Shown here one piece after another: positions 26,125 through 36,343 of a stretch of DNA of 64,000 bases. The position numbers and the translations under genes are program-made. Source of the stretch: Arsenicitalea aurantiaca (GTDB lineage Bacteria > Pseudomonadota > Alphaproteobacteria > Rhizobiales > Devosiaceae); assembly GCF_003994485.1 (NCBI RefSeq), contig NZ_RZNJ01000001.1, positions 809,765-873,764 on the forward strand, given 5' to 3'. Numbering within the stretch: position 1 is the stretch's first letter; every line of letters starts with the position of its first letter. Under the pieces are notes generated by a model. It ran no database searches. It was not told the DNA's origin and saw nothing but the letters and a program-made list of their open reading frames with translations.

Positions 26125-27798
26125 ATGCTGAGTGCGCTTTCGGTCCGAAACATCGTCCTGATCGACCAGCTCGATCTGTCGCTGGATGGCGGCCTCACCG
26201 TCTTGACCGGCGAGACCGGCGCGGGCAAGTCGATCCTGCTCGACGCGCTGACGCTCGCGCTCGGCGGGCGGGGCGATGCGTCGCTCGTGCGGACCGGCTG
26301 CGACAGCGGCCAGGTCATCGCCATCCTGCAGCTCTCCCAAGACCACCCTGCGCGCGTCGCGCTGCGCGACAATGCGATCGCCGACGATGCCGAGGTGATC
26401 CTGCGGCGCGTGCAGTTCGCAGACGGGCGCACGCGTGCCTTCATCAACGACCAGCCGGTCTCCGCCGGTCTCCTCTCCACCATTGGCGGGCTCGTCGTCG
26501 AAATCCACGGTCAGCACGACGACCGCGCGCTCGTCGACGTTGCGACGCACCGGGCCGCCCTCGATTCCTTCGGCGGGCACGAATCGGGCGTCGCTCAGGT
26601 GCGCGATGCGCATGCCCGGCTCGCCGAAGCCGAGGCCGCGGTGCGTGACCAGCGTGCGCTCATCGCCGAGGCAAGGGCGCGCGAGGAGTTCGCCCGCCAT
26701 GTGGTCGAGGAGCTTTCCGCGCTTGCCCCCGAGGCGGGGGAGGAGGATGCCCTTGCCGAACGCCGGCACCAGCTGATGCAGCTTGAGCGTGCCGCCGACG
26801 AGGTGCGCGATGCCGACGAGATCATCAACGGCCCGACAGCGCCGGGACCTGTGCTGTCGGGTCTGATGCGCCGGCTGATGCGCAAGGCCGAAACCGGGGA
26901 GGGCAGCGTCTTCCAGCCCATCGTCGAGGCGCTCGATGCGACGCTCGTGGCGCTCGATGGGACATCCGACGCCCTCGAGGCCCTGAAGCGCGAAATGGCC
27001 TTCGATCCGCTCGAGCTCGAAAAGGTCGAGGAACGGCTCTTCGCCCTCCGCGCTGCCGGCCGCAAGCATCAGGTGCTTTGCGACGAGCTACCCGCGGTCC
27101 TCGAGCGCTACAGTGCCGAGCTCGACCTGCTCCAGAGCGGGGAGGATCAACTCAAATCCCTCGAGGAGGCCGCTGCCGCCGCCCGGGCAGCCTATACCGA
27201 AGGCGCAGGCCGCCTCAGTGCCGACCGCCTCCGCGCTGCCGAAGCGCTTGGGGCGGCCGTCGAGGCGGAGTTGCCCGACCTGAAGCTCGGATCGGCGCGC
27301 TTCATCGTCGCGGTCGATGCCGATCCCTCCCGCGTCGCGCCCACGGGCTTCGATCAGGTCTCCTTCAACGTCCAGACCAATCCGGGCACTGCCGCCGGTC
27401 CCCTTCTCAAGGTCGCCTCCGGCGGCGAACTCAGCCGCTTTCTTCTCGCGCTCAAGGTCGTGCTCGCCGATCGCGGTTCGGCCCCGGTCCTCATCTTCGA
27501 CGAGATCGACACCGGGGTGGGTGGCGCCGTCGCCGATGCCATCGGGCGTCGCCTGGGGCGCCTCGCGGAGGGGCTGCAGGTGCTCACGGTCACCCATGCG
27601 CCCCAGGTCGCGGCGCGCGCCCGCAGCCATCTGCTGATCGAAAAGCAGGCGGTGGAGGAGGGCGCCTTCATGCGCACCCATGTCCGCCCGCTCGATTCCG
27701 GCGCCCGGCGTGAAGAGGTCGCGCGCATGCTGGCCGGCGCCACCGTCACCGAGGAGGCCCGCGCCGCGGCCTCCCGTCTCATTTCCGAGGTCGGTTGA
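26125..27798 (+). CDS. recN: DNA repair protein RecN
   Basis: A 557-residue SMC-like ATPase for double-strand-break repair. N-terminal Walker A LTGETGAGKSILLDALTLALGGR, then a central coiled coil (about 160-350), and the C-terminal head with ABC signature ASGGELSRFLLALK, Walker B PVLIFDEIDTGVGG and LTVTHAPQVAARA. The ATG at 26125 (MLSALSVRNIVLID) matches the family; an ATG four codons earlier (26113) is also in frame. Both ribosome-binding sites are weak. No LexA box was looked for beyond inspection, and none is obvious. Confidence 0.96.
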   Translation: MLSALSVRNIVLIDQLDLSLDGGLTVLTGETGAGKSILLDALTLALGGRGDASLVRTGCDSGQVIAILQLSQDHPARVALRDNAIADDAEVILRRVQFADGRTRAFINDQPVSAGLLSTIGGLVVEIHGQHDDRALVDVATHRAALDSFGGHESGVAQVRDAHARLAEAEAAVRDQRALIAEARAREEFARHVVEELSALAPEAGEEDALAERRHQLMQLERAADEVRDADEIINGPTAPGPVLSGLMRRLMRKAETGEGSVFQPIVEALDATLVALDGTSDALEALKREMAFDPLELEKVEERLFALRAAGRKHQVLCDELPAVLERYSAELDLLQSGEDQLKSLEEAAAAARAAYTEGAGRLSADRLRAAEALGAAVEAELPDLKLGSARFIVAVDADPSRVAPTGFDQVSFNVQTNPGTAAGPLLKVASGGELSRFLLALKVVLADRGSAPVLIFDEIDTGVGGAVADAIGRRLGRLAEGLQVLTVTHAPQVAARARSHLLIEKQAVEEGAFMRTHVRPLDSGARREEVARMLAGATVTEEARAAASRLISEVG

Positions 27799-27892
27799 GG
27801 CTTGACCTCCGGGGCGCTCCGGCGTCCCCTCCGCGTCTTTAGGGGGATTCGGGGCCTGCCCGCCGATCCGCGACCGTCATCGGGGTATCTGA

Positions 27893-30106
<2,214 letters not shown>

Positions 30107-30115
30107 GGCCTGAGC

Positions 30116-31942
30116 TCAGATCGGTGCCGTCGCGCGTTCCAGCCAGTCCCGCACGTCCCCGGCAAGGGCCGGGGCGATCTCGGCGCGGACACGGGCGTGA
30201 TAGGCGTTGAGCCAGTCGCGCTCCGCTGGCGTCAGGAGCGCCCCGTCCACCAGCCGCGTATCGATCGGCACGAGCGTCAGCGTTTCGAATTCGAGATAGC
30301 CGGGGAATGCCTCCGCCTCGATCACCGCAACGAGGTTCTCGATGCGGATGCCGTATTCGCCGGCCTTGTAATATCCGGGCTCGTTCGAAAGCACCATTCC
30401 GGGCTCGAGTGGCAGGGTGTAGCGCGGGGAGATCCCCGTTGGGCCCTCGTGAACGGCGAGGAAATGCCCCACGCCATGGCCCGTGCCATGGGTATAGGTC
30501 ACCCCGGCCTGCCAGAGAAACTGGCGGGCGAGGCTATCGATCTGCGCGCCGGACGTGCCCTTGGGAAACCGCGTCGTCGAGACCGCCATCATGCCCTTCA
30601 GAACCCGCGTATAGCGGTCCTTTTGCTCGGGGGTCGCGCTACCGGTGAAGAACGTCCGCGTGATGTCGGTCGTGCCGCTCAGATACTGCCCGCCGCTGTC
30701 CACCAGCATCAGCTCGCCCGGATGCAGCGTGCGGTCGGTCCCGGTCGAAACCCGATAATGCACGATCGCGCCATTGGGGCCCGAGCCCGAGATCGTGTCG
30801 AAGCTGATGTCGACGAGGCTCTCCTCCTCGCGCCGGAACGCTTCGAGCGTGGTGACGATGTCGATCTCGGTCAGTTCACCCTTCGGGGCCTCGCGGTCGA
30901 ACCAGGCGTTGAACTTGGCGTAGGCGATGGCGTCCAGCCGATGGGCCTCGCGCATGCCGGCCAGTTCCACCGCGTTCTTGCGCGATTTGGGCAGCAGCAC
31001 CGGGTCCCGTCGTTCGACAAGCCGCGCACCGGCGGTCTCGAGGGTCGTGGCGATCGCCGCCGGCGCGGTGGCCGGATCTATCAGCACGGCGCGCTTGGCT
31101 TGCCCGAGGGCCTGAAGGTCGGCGGGCAGCTGCGCTTTGCCCGCAAGCTCCGCCACGCCCTCGAGCGCGGTCACGAGCGCGTCGTCGATCCGGTCCGGCT
31201 CCAGATAGAGCGTCGGCATGCCCTGGGCAGGAATGAGCGCAAAGCCGAGGACGAAGGGCGTGTTCGGCACGTCCCGCCCGCGCATGTTGAAGAGCCAGCA
31301 GATCGATTCGGGCAGTGTCAGCACCGCTGCGTCGGCCCGCTCAGCCACGAGCGCCTGCCGGATCTCGCCCAGCTTGTCGGCCGAGGTCCGTCCTGCGCGA
31401 TTGTGCCCCAGAAACTCGATCGCCGTCGCCGGCGCCGCAGGCCGATCGGTCCAAATCCGGTCGACGAGATTGCCGACCGGTTTCAGTTCCGCGGTCTCGC
31501 CGAGCTTTTCGGCGAGGTCCCGGATCTCGCCCGGCGTGTGGAGCCAGGGATCATAGCCGATCGTGCCGCCCGCGGGCACGAAGCGCTTGAGTTCGCTGCC
31601 GATGCTCACGCCCTGGCCGATCTCGATCACCTCGAGCAGGCTCGTATCGGTTTCCGCCGGCGCCTGCAGGGTGTAGCGGCTGTCGACAAAGAGCCCCGCC
31701 TTTTCCGTACCGATCACCGCTGCGCCTGCCGATCCGGTAAAGCCCGTCAGCCAGCCCAGCCGCGCCTCGCCCGGCGGCACCGATTCTCCCCGATGGGCAT
31801 CGGCGCGGGGGACAAGAAATGCGTCGAGCCCCTCGCTCTTCATCGCTTCGCGCAGGGCAGCCAGTCGCGGGGCGACGGCGGCCTTGTCCGAGCGCGTCGA
31901 AAAGCTCTGGAAGCGTGCGGGCGGGAAGGGGGTCTTCGTCAT
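30116..31942 (-). CDS. pepP: Xaa-Pro aminopeptidase (M24 family, long form)
   Basis: A 608-residue cytosolic metallopeptidase that removes N-terminal residues preceding proline. Two creatinase-like N-terminal domains precede the pita-bread catalytic domain. Metal ligands are visible: Asp in LVDSGGQYLSGTTDITRTF, His in HGTGHGVGHFLAVHEGP, and Glu in LSNEPGYYKAGEYGIRIENL. The length of about 600 matches the eukaryote-like long form common in alphaproteobacteria rather than the 440-residue E. coli PepP. Start MTKTPFPP at 31942 is preferred over an upstream in-frame start. It converges with ligA, 9 bp apart. Confidence 0.92.
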   Translation of the reverse strand: MTKTPFPPARFQSFSTRSDKAAVAPRLAALREAMKSEGLDAFLVPRADAHRGESVPPGEARLGWLTGFTGSAGAAVIGTEKAGLFVDSRYTLQAPAETDTSLLEVIEIGQGVSIGSELKRFVPAGGTIGYDPWLHTPGEIRDLAEKLGETAELKPVGNLVDRIWTDRPAAPATAIEFLGHNRAGRTSADKLGEIRQALVAERADAAVLTLPESICWLFNMRGRDVPNTPFVLGFALIPAQGMPTLYLEPDRIDDALVTALEGVAELAGKAQLPADLQALGQAKRAVLIDPATAPAAIATTLETAGARLVERRDPVLLPKSRKNAVELAGMREAHRLDAIAYAKFNAWFDREAPKGELTEIDIVTTLEAFRREEESLVDISFDTISGSGPNGAIVHYRVSTGTDRTLHPGELMLVDSGGQYLSGTTDITRTFFTGSATPEQKDRYTRVLKGMMAVSTTRFPKGTSGAQIDSLARQFLWQAGVTYTHGTGHGVGHFLAVHEGPTGISPRYTLPLEPGMVLSNEPGYYKAGEYGIRIENLVAVIEAEAFPGYLEFETLTLVPIDTRLVDGALLTPAERDWLNAYHARVRAEIAPALAGDVRDWLERATAPI

Positions 31943-32068
31943 CGCGGTCTCGGCTGTGCGTAAGGTGAATGGCTGGTCTGTGTCCGGAGGCCTAACCAAA
32001 CCGGCTCATAACGCTATCTATAGGGCAACAGAAAACTTGTGCAGCCCCAAGGGGCAGGAGAGCAGACC

Positions 32069-32206
32069 ATGACCAAGAGCCGCAACTTCTTCGCCCGGGC
32101 CTTTGACGCTGTCGTCGATGCCCGCACCCGCCAGGCCGAGCGCTATGTCGCCAACTACATGCGCGATCACGACCTCGTCGAGCGCCCCAAGACCAACCGC
32201 GAATAG
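32069..32206 (+). CDS. 45-residue basic helical protein A, function unknown
   Basis: MTKSRNFFARAFDAVVDART begins a short, very basic, probably single-helix protein of 45 residues, with RQAERYVANYM following and a polar tail. AGGAGAG ahead of the ATG is a strong ribosome-binding site. It lines up without gaps over 24 residues with the next small gene (F...D...AR.R...R.V...M, eight identities), so the two are probably paralogues. Small proteins with RQAxRYV cores occur across Hyphomicrobiales without known function; that recollection is not checked. The arrangement and translation signal make it a credible gene. Confidence 0.6.
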   Translation: MTKSRNFFARAFDAVVDARTRQAERYVANYMRDHDLVERPKTNRE

Positions 32207-32212
32207 TCCGCT

Positions 32213-32243
32213 CCCCGATTCGGTTAAGCGCCGTTAATCGGGG
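32213..32243 (+). other. Stem-loop between the two small genes
   Basis: CCCCGATT (32213-32220) pairs perfectly with AATCGGGG (32236-32243); inside, CGG and CCG add three pairs around TTAAGCG. There is no T-run, so it is more likely an mRNA-processing or stabilising structure than a terminator. It begins six bases after the stop of small protein A. Confidence 0.45.
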
Positions 32244-32362
32244 TTGCATCTGGGACATGGGTGGCTTGCCCAAACGCCTATGTTCCATCAGCGCAAGCGG
32301 CGCTATCACACTCTGCGACGCGGGCTCTTCCGCCCCGTCGAAACGATCGAACGAGCAGGACC

Positions 32363-32494
32363 ATGACCGAGAGCAAGACCACCTTCCGCAAGTCGCTTGA
32401 TGGGCTCATCGCAGCGCGCGGCCGCGAATCCACGCGCCAGGTGAGCTATCGCATGCAGCATCAGCTGATCGGCGCCTTTACCAAGCGCCCCTGA
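32363..32494 (+). CDS. 43-residue basic helical protein B, function unknown
   Basis: A protein of 43 residues starting MTESKTTFRKSLDGLIAARG and continuing RESTRQVSYRMQHQL, with the short tail FTKRP. Predicted helical and basic, and similar to small protein A 157 bp upstream. An AGCAGGA ribosome-binding site lies close to the ATG. It is followed by a strong terminator shared with the converging prmA. Its pairing with a related gene of the same size supports reality, but no activity can be assigned. Confidence 0.55.
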   Translation: MTESKTTFRKSLDGLIAARGRESTRQVSYRMQHQLIGAFTKRP

Positions 32495-32533
32495 TCCGGC
32501 AGCGCGCAAGCGCTCCATCCCAAGGCCGACCCG

Positions 32534-32567
32534 ATCCCCGGAGCCACCTCCGGGGATTTGCTTTTTT
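32534..32567. terminator. Strong terminator between small protein B and prmA
   Basis: ATCCCCGGAG (32534-32543) pairs perfectly with CTCCGGGGAT (32548-32557) around CCAC, followed by TTGCTTTTTTC. It lies 39 bp after small gene B and touches the end of prmA on the other strand; the symmetric stem could serve both, though the T-run favours the plus strand. Confidence 0.9.
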
Positions 32568-33436
32568 CAGCGCTTTTCCAGCACCAGCGTCGACCAGTTG
32601 CCCCGGGTGATCTTGCTGCGCAGGATCATCGATTGCCCGACATAGGCGCTCGTCACCCGCGGGGCCTGCTGGTTCAGGATTCCCGACAGGATGATCGTCG
32701 CGCCGCGCTGGGTGATCCGCGCCATGCCAGGCGCAAGTGCGGCGAGGGGACCGGCGAGGATGTTGGCGATCACGAGGTCATAGGGCGCGCCCGAAGCGAT
32801 CAGATGATGGTCCAGCCCTTCCGCTTCGATCGCCACGATCTGGCGCTCGACGCCATTGTCGCGCGCGTTCCCGAGCGTCGTTGAAACCGCGACCGGGTCG
32901 ATATCGGTCGCGAGCACGCGCCGCTTCAGGCGCTTGGCCACCGCGATGGCGAGCACGCCCGTTCCGGTGCCGATGTCGATCACATTGGTGAAGCGCCGCC
33001 GCTTCAGCGCCCGGTCGATTGCCTCGAGGCACCCGGTCGTCGTTTCATGGTGCCCCGTGCCGAAGGCCTGCGCGGCGTCGATCCGGATGCCGGTCAGCCC
33101 GCCGGGCACAGGCGCCGTCTCGTGGCTGCCATAGACATAGAAGCCGCCGGCCCTCACCGGGTGCAGCCCTTCGAGGGATTTCGCCACCCAATTGACCGAG
33201 GGGTCGATCTCCTCGATCCGGAATTCGACGTCCCCGCCAAGGGTTAGGCGCGCCAATTCGGAAAATGAATCGAGCTCGGGCCTTTCGAGGCACGTGGCCT
33301 CGAAAATCCATTCGCCGGTCTCCGCATCCTCATGGGCCGACGCCGTGACGGCGAGGTCGTCGCGCTCCATGACCGCATCGACCAGCGCATAGGCCTGGTC
33401 CTTGGTAAGGGCGAGCGAGAGCTGGGAAAGCGCCAT
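32567..33436 (-). CDS. prmA: Ribosomal protein L11 methyltransferase
   Basis: A 289-residue SAM-dependent enzyme that methylates ribosomal protein L11. The N-terminal substrate-recognition domain precedes IRIDAAQAFGTGHHETTTGCLEAI, the SAM motif VIDIGTGTGVLAIAVAKRLKR, and the catalytic NPPY-like IANILAGPLAALAP. The ATG at 33436 follows GGTGG; an upstream GTG at 33445 is in frame but less well placed. It has its own promoter in the space shared with the divergent monooxygenase gene (about 124 bp). Confidence 0.93.
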   Translation of the reverse strand: MALSQLSLALTKDQAYALVDAVMERDDLAVTASAHEDAETGEWIFEATCLERPELDSFSELARLTLGGDVEFRIEEIDPSVNWVAKSLEGLHPVRAGGFYVYGSHETAPVPGGLTGIRIDAAQAFGTGHHETTTGCLEAIDRALKRRRFTNVIDIGTGTGVLAIAVAKRLKRRVLATDIDPVAVSTTLGNARDNGVERQIVAIEAEGLDHHLIASGAPYDLVIANILAGPLAALAPGMARITQRGATIILSGILNQQAPRVTSAYVGQSMILRSKITRGNWSTLVLEKR

Positions 33437-33559
33437 GGGATCCACCTTCTATGGTCTGCCGCCTTGTTGGGCCGGCACCGCACGGCTGTCAATGGTGCGC
33501 CCGCTTGACTTGGCGTCCTTCATGTCGTCCCGTCGTCGTCTGGAGCGGAGGGACGGCAC

Positions 33560-33868
33560 ATGTACGGGCTGATCGGCAAGATGAAGGCGGTCGAGGGGCA
33601 GGGCGAGGCGCTCCTCGCGCTCATGGCGGGCAATATCGGGCCGATGCCGGGCTGCCTCAGCTATATCGTCGCCCGCGATCCCGCCGATCCCGACGCAATC
33701 TGGATCACCGAGGTCTGGGTGGACAGGGATCACCATGCCGCGTCACTCGGGCTGGCAGGGGTGCAGGCCCTCATCGCCCGGGCGCGCCCCCTGATCGCCG
33801 GCTTTGGCGAGCGCTTCGAGACCGAGCCCGCGGGCGGGCTGGGCATGCTGCCCGAACCCGGCGTATGA
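33560..33868 (+). CDS. Antibiotic-biosynthesis-monooxygenase-fold (ABM/YgiN-like) protein
   Basis: A 102-residue dimeric alpha-beta barrel protein. MYGLIGKMKAVEGQGEALLA and CLSYIVARDPADPDAIWITEVW follow the ABM pattern, where the second strand ends in W and is followed by a helix-starting HHAASL. Members include quinol monooxygenase YgiN and cofactor-free heme-degrading enzymes, but many have no known substrate. GGAGGGA ribosome-binding site. It overlaps the next gene by four bases (ATGA), so the two are co-translated. Confidence 0.82.
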   Translation: MYGLIGKMKAVEGQGEALLALMAGNIGPMPGCLSYIVARDPADPDAIWITEVWVDRDHHAASLGLAGVQALIARARPLIAGFGERFETEPAGGLGMLPEPGV

Positions 33869-34257
33869 AGCCCGACATTTCGGGCGCCCCGGATGGGCCG
33901 TTCCGGCAGGTCTTCGCCAATGGTGTGACCGCCGCAGAAGGCGAAGTCTGCGGCGGGCGGAAGACCGGACACTGGCGCCACTATTTCAAGGATGGGTCCT
34001 TGCAGGCCGAGGGCGAGTACCGCGATGACGCGCCCGACGGCCCCTGGATCTGGAACCGTGCCGATGGAGGAAGGCTTCAGGAGGGCACGTTCGTCGAGGG
34101 CAAGCAGTCGGGCCTCTGGCGCCGGTGGCATGCCGGGGGCGCTCTCATGGATGAAGGTCTCTACGAGGCTGGCCGGCGCGTCGGCGTATGGCGCAGCTTC
34201 GGTCCGGGTGGCGAGCCCAGGGCCGAAAAGCGCTATCGCGCCTCGCCCCAAGAATAA
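33865..34257 (+). CDS. MORN-like repeat protein (YwqK/antitoxin-like fold)
   Basis: A 130-residue protein built of about five short repeats of the form G..G.W..Y...G.L...G.Y, for example GGRKTGHWRHYFKDGSLQAE, then DAPDGPWIWNRADGGRLQEG, then GKQSGLWRRWHAGGALMDEG, and YEAGRRVGVWRSFGPGGEPR. This is the MORN-variant found in YwqK-type proteins, usually protein-binding beta hairpins. No signal peptide. The four-base overlap with the ABM gene suggests a shared function, not known. The annotation 'antitoxin' used for some relatives is not supported here by any toxin gene. Confidence 0.75.
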   Translation: MKPDISGAPDGPFRQVFANGVTAAEGEVCGGRKTGHWRHYFKDGSLQAEGEYRDDAPDGPWIWNRADGGRLQEGTFVEGKQSGLWRRWHAGGALMDEGLYEAGRRVGVWRSFGPGGEPRAEKRYRASPQE

Positions 34258-34341
34258 TTCGGGGCATTCGGCCCACCGCCCATTGAAGGCGAACCGGCGC
34301 CGCGCCATCTAGAAGCGCTCAACCCCGCCCGAGTGCCCCTC

Positions 34342-35259
34342 ATGACAGACCCCGTGATGCCCCACGCTCCCCGTCGGCGCGCACTCATGCTGGTCAATCC
34401 GCGCGCGCGGCGCGGTAGCGAAGCGCTCGACAGCGTGGTCGCGCGGCTCGAGGCGGGCGGGCTCGAAGTTCGGCTCGAACGCTTCGATACCCCCGAAGAG
34501 GTTTCCGCCGACATCGTCCGACGCCGTGACGAGGCCGATCTCGTCATCGTCTGCGGCGGGGACGGCACCATCAATTCGGCCGCGCGCGGCGTCCTTGCGA
34601 CGGGCCTGCCCATGGGCATCATCCCCATGGGTACCGCCAATGATCTGGCGCGGACCCTTGGTATTCCGCCCGAACTCGATGCCGCCGCCGACATCATCCT
34701 CGCCGGGCAGACCAAGCGCATCGATCTGGGCGAGGTCAACGGCCATCCCTTCTTCAACGTCGCGAGCATCGGGCTCGGGGCCGATCTTGCGAGTGGGCTC
34801 ACCGCCGAGACCAAGAAGCGCTGGGGGCAGGTGGGCTATGCGCTCGCGGCCCTCAAGGTCGTCTTCTCCGCCCGCCCGTTCCGCGCCATGATCATCGATG
34901 GATCGGGACGGCGACGGGTGCGGACCTATCAGATCGCCGTGGGCAATGGCCGGCACTATGGGGGCGGCACCGTCATCGAGGCCAGCGCCACCATCGATGA
35001 TGGCCATCTCGATCTCTACAGTCTCGAAATGGACAATGTCTGGACCCTCGCGCTCATGCTCTCGGCCTTCCGCCGCGGCGAGCATGGCGCCTGGGCTGAA
35101 GTGCGCACCGCGCGCAGCACCGAATTCGAGATCCGCACCACCCGGCCGCGCGCGGTCAATACCGATGGCGACATCGTCACGGAGACGCCGGCCCGCTTCG
35201 TCATCCGGCCCGATGCGATCACCGTTTTCGCCCCATTGGCGGCCGCTTCGACCGGTTGA
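34342..35259 (+). CDS. Diacylglycerol/lipid kinase family protein
   Basis: A 305-residue DAGK/YegS-like kinase. N-terminal nucleotide-binding region: ALMLVNPRARRGSEAL, the GGDGT motif in VIVCGGDGTINSAARGVLAT, and IPMGTANDLARTLGIP. The C-terminal beta domain has NVASIGLGADLASGL, VGNGRHYGGGTVIEASATIDDGHLDL and VNTDGDIV with the metal-site Asp residues. It phosphorylates a lipid at the membrane; the substrate (diacylglycerol, phosphatidylglycerol or other) is not predictable. The ATG at 34342 is chosen over an in-frame GTG at 34333. Confidence 0.88.
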   Translation: MTDPVMPHAPRRRALMLVNPRARRGSEALDSVVARLEAGGLEVRLERFDTPEEVSADIVRRRDEADLVIVCGGDGTINSAARGVLATGLPMGIIPMGTANDLARTLGIPPELDAAADIILAGQTKRIDLGEVNGHPFFNVASIGLGADLASGLTAETKKRWGQVGYALAALKVVFSARPFRAMIIDGSGRRRVRTYQIAVGNGRHYGGGTVIEASATIDDGHLDLYSLEMDNVWTLALMLSAFRRGEHGAWAEVRTARSTEFEIRTTRPRAVNTDGDIVTETPARFVIRPDAITVFAPLAAASTG

Positions 35260-35376
35260 GACGAAAACGGGTTCTACGAGGCGAAAAGGGGTTGCCATCA
35301 CGCCGGTTTGGGCTGATGTAACGGGGAAACCCGCCCTCCCAGTCGATCGCGCCCCTCGCGCCGCCGGACAGCTTTC

Positions 35377-36336
35377 GTGGCCAGCTCAGACGAAGTCATT
35401 CCCGGCGATCAGCCCAACCCCATGCTCGGCATCGGGCTCAAGATCGCGTCGGTCGGCATCTTCCTCGTCATGTCGAGCCTCTTGAAGGCCGCAGACGACG
35501 TTCCGCCGGGCCAGCTCGTCTTCTTCCGCTCGCTCTTTGCGATCCTGCCGATCATCGTCTTTCTCGTCTATCGGCGCGAGCTGATGGCGGGGCTCAAGAC
35601 CGCGCGGCCGATGGGCCATCTCTGGCGCGGGCTTATCGGGGTCTGCGGAATGGGCTGCGGGTTCTATGCGCTCACCCGCCTGCCGCTGCCCGAGGCCGTG
35701 GCGATCAACTATGCCATGCCGCTCCTCATCGTGGTGTTCAGCGCCATCTTCCTTGGGGAGGTCGTCCGGCTCTATCGCTGGAGCGCGGTGCTGATCGGGC
35801 TCATCGGCGTTGCCATCATCATCTGGCCGCGCCTCAGCATTTTTTCGGGCGGCATAACCGACGCCAGCGGAGCCACCGCCGGCGCCATCGCGGCCCTTGG
35901 CGGTGCGCTCTTCGGGGCCATCGCCATGCTGCTCGTACGCAATCTGGTGCATACCGAGCGCTCGGCGACGATCGTCCTTTATTTCTCGGTGACGTGCACG
36001 GCCATCTCGCTTGCGACCATTCCCTTCGGCTGGGTCTGGCCGACCCCGCAGCAGGCGGCGCTCCTGATCGGCGCAGGGATCGCCGGGGGCATCGCACAGG
36101 TGCTGCTCACCGAATGCTACCGCTATGCCGACATGTCGGTCATCGCGCCCTTCGAATACACCTCGATGCTGCTCTCGATCGGCATCGGCTATCTCTTCTT
36201 TGGGGAAGTGCCGACCATCCAGATGCTCGTCGGTGGTGTCATCGTGGTCGCAGCGGGCATCTTCATCATCCTGCGCGAGCACCAGCTGGGTCTCGAGCGG
36301 GGCAGGGCGCGCCGGGTCACCACGCCCCAGGGCTGA
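35377..36336 (+). CDS. DMT-superfamily (EamA) transporter
   Basis: A 319-residue inner-membrane protein with about ten transmembrane helices arranged as two EamA repeats. The first covers IGLKIASVGIFLVMSSLLKA to VAIIIWPRLSIF; the second runs from TAGAIAALGGALFGAIAMLL to IVVAAGIFIILREHQLGLE. Landmarks are QLVFFRSLFAILP and YALTRLPLPEAVAINYAMPL in repeat one and AQVLLTECYRYADMSVIAPFEY in repeat two. Substrate unknown; many are metabolite exporters. The start is GTG at 35377. It converges with uvrD, 7 bp between stops. Confidence 0.88.
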   Translation: MASSDEVIPGDQPNPMLGIGLKIASVGIFLVMSSLLKAADDVPPGQLVFFRSLFAILPIIVFLVYRRELMAGLKTARPMGHLWRGLIGVCGMGCGFYALTRLPLPEAVAINYAMPLLIVVFSAIFLGEVVRLYRWSAVLIGLIGVAIIIWPRLSIFSGGITDASGATAGAIAALGGALFGAIAMLLVRNLVHTERSATIVLYFSVTCTAISLATIPFGWVWPTPQQAALLIGAGIAGGIAQVLLTECYRYADMSVIAPFEYTSMLLSIGIGYLFFGEVPTIQMLVGGVIVVAAGIFIILREHQLGLERGRARRVTTPQG

Positions 36337-36343
36337 GGCGCCC

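Noticed and set aside
32224-32237. TTAA-N6-TTAA in the loop of the stem between the two small genes
   Set aside because: Spacing is six, not the seven of the CtrA consensus; taken as part of the stem-loop.
35260-35376. Possible riboswitch ahead of the DMT transporter gene
   Set aside because: Checked for mini-ykkC (paired ACGG loops) and cobalamin elements; neither pattern is complete.
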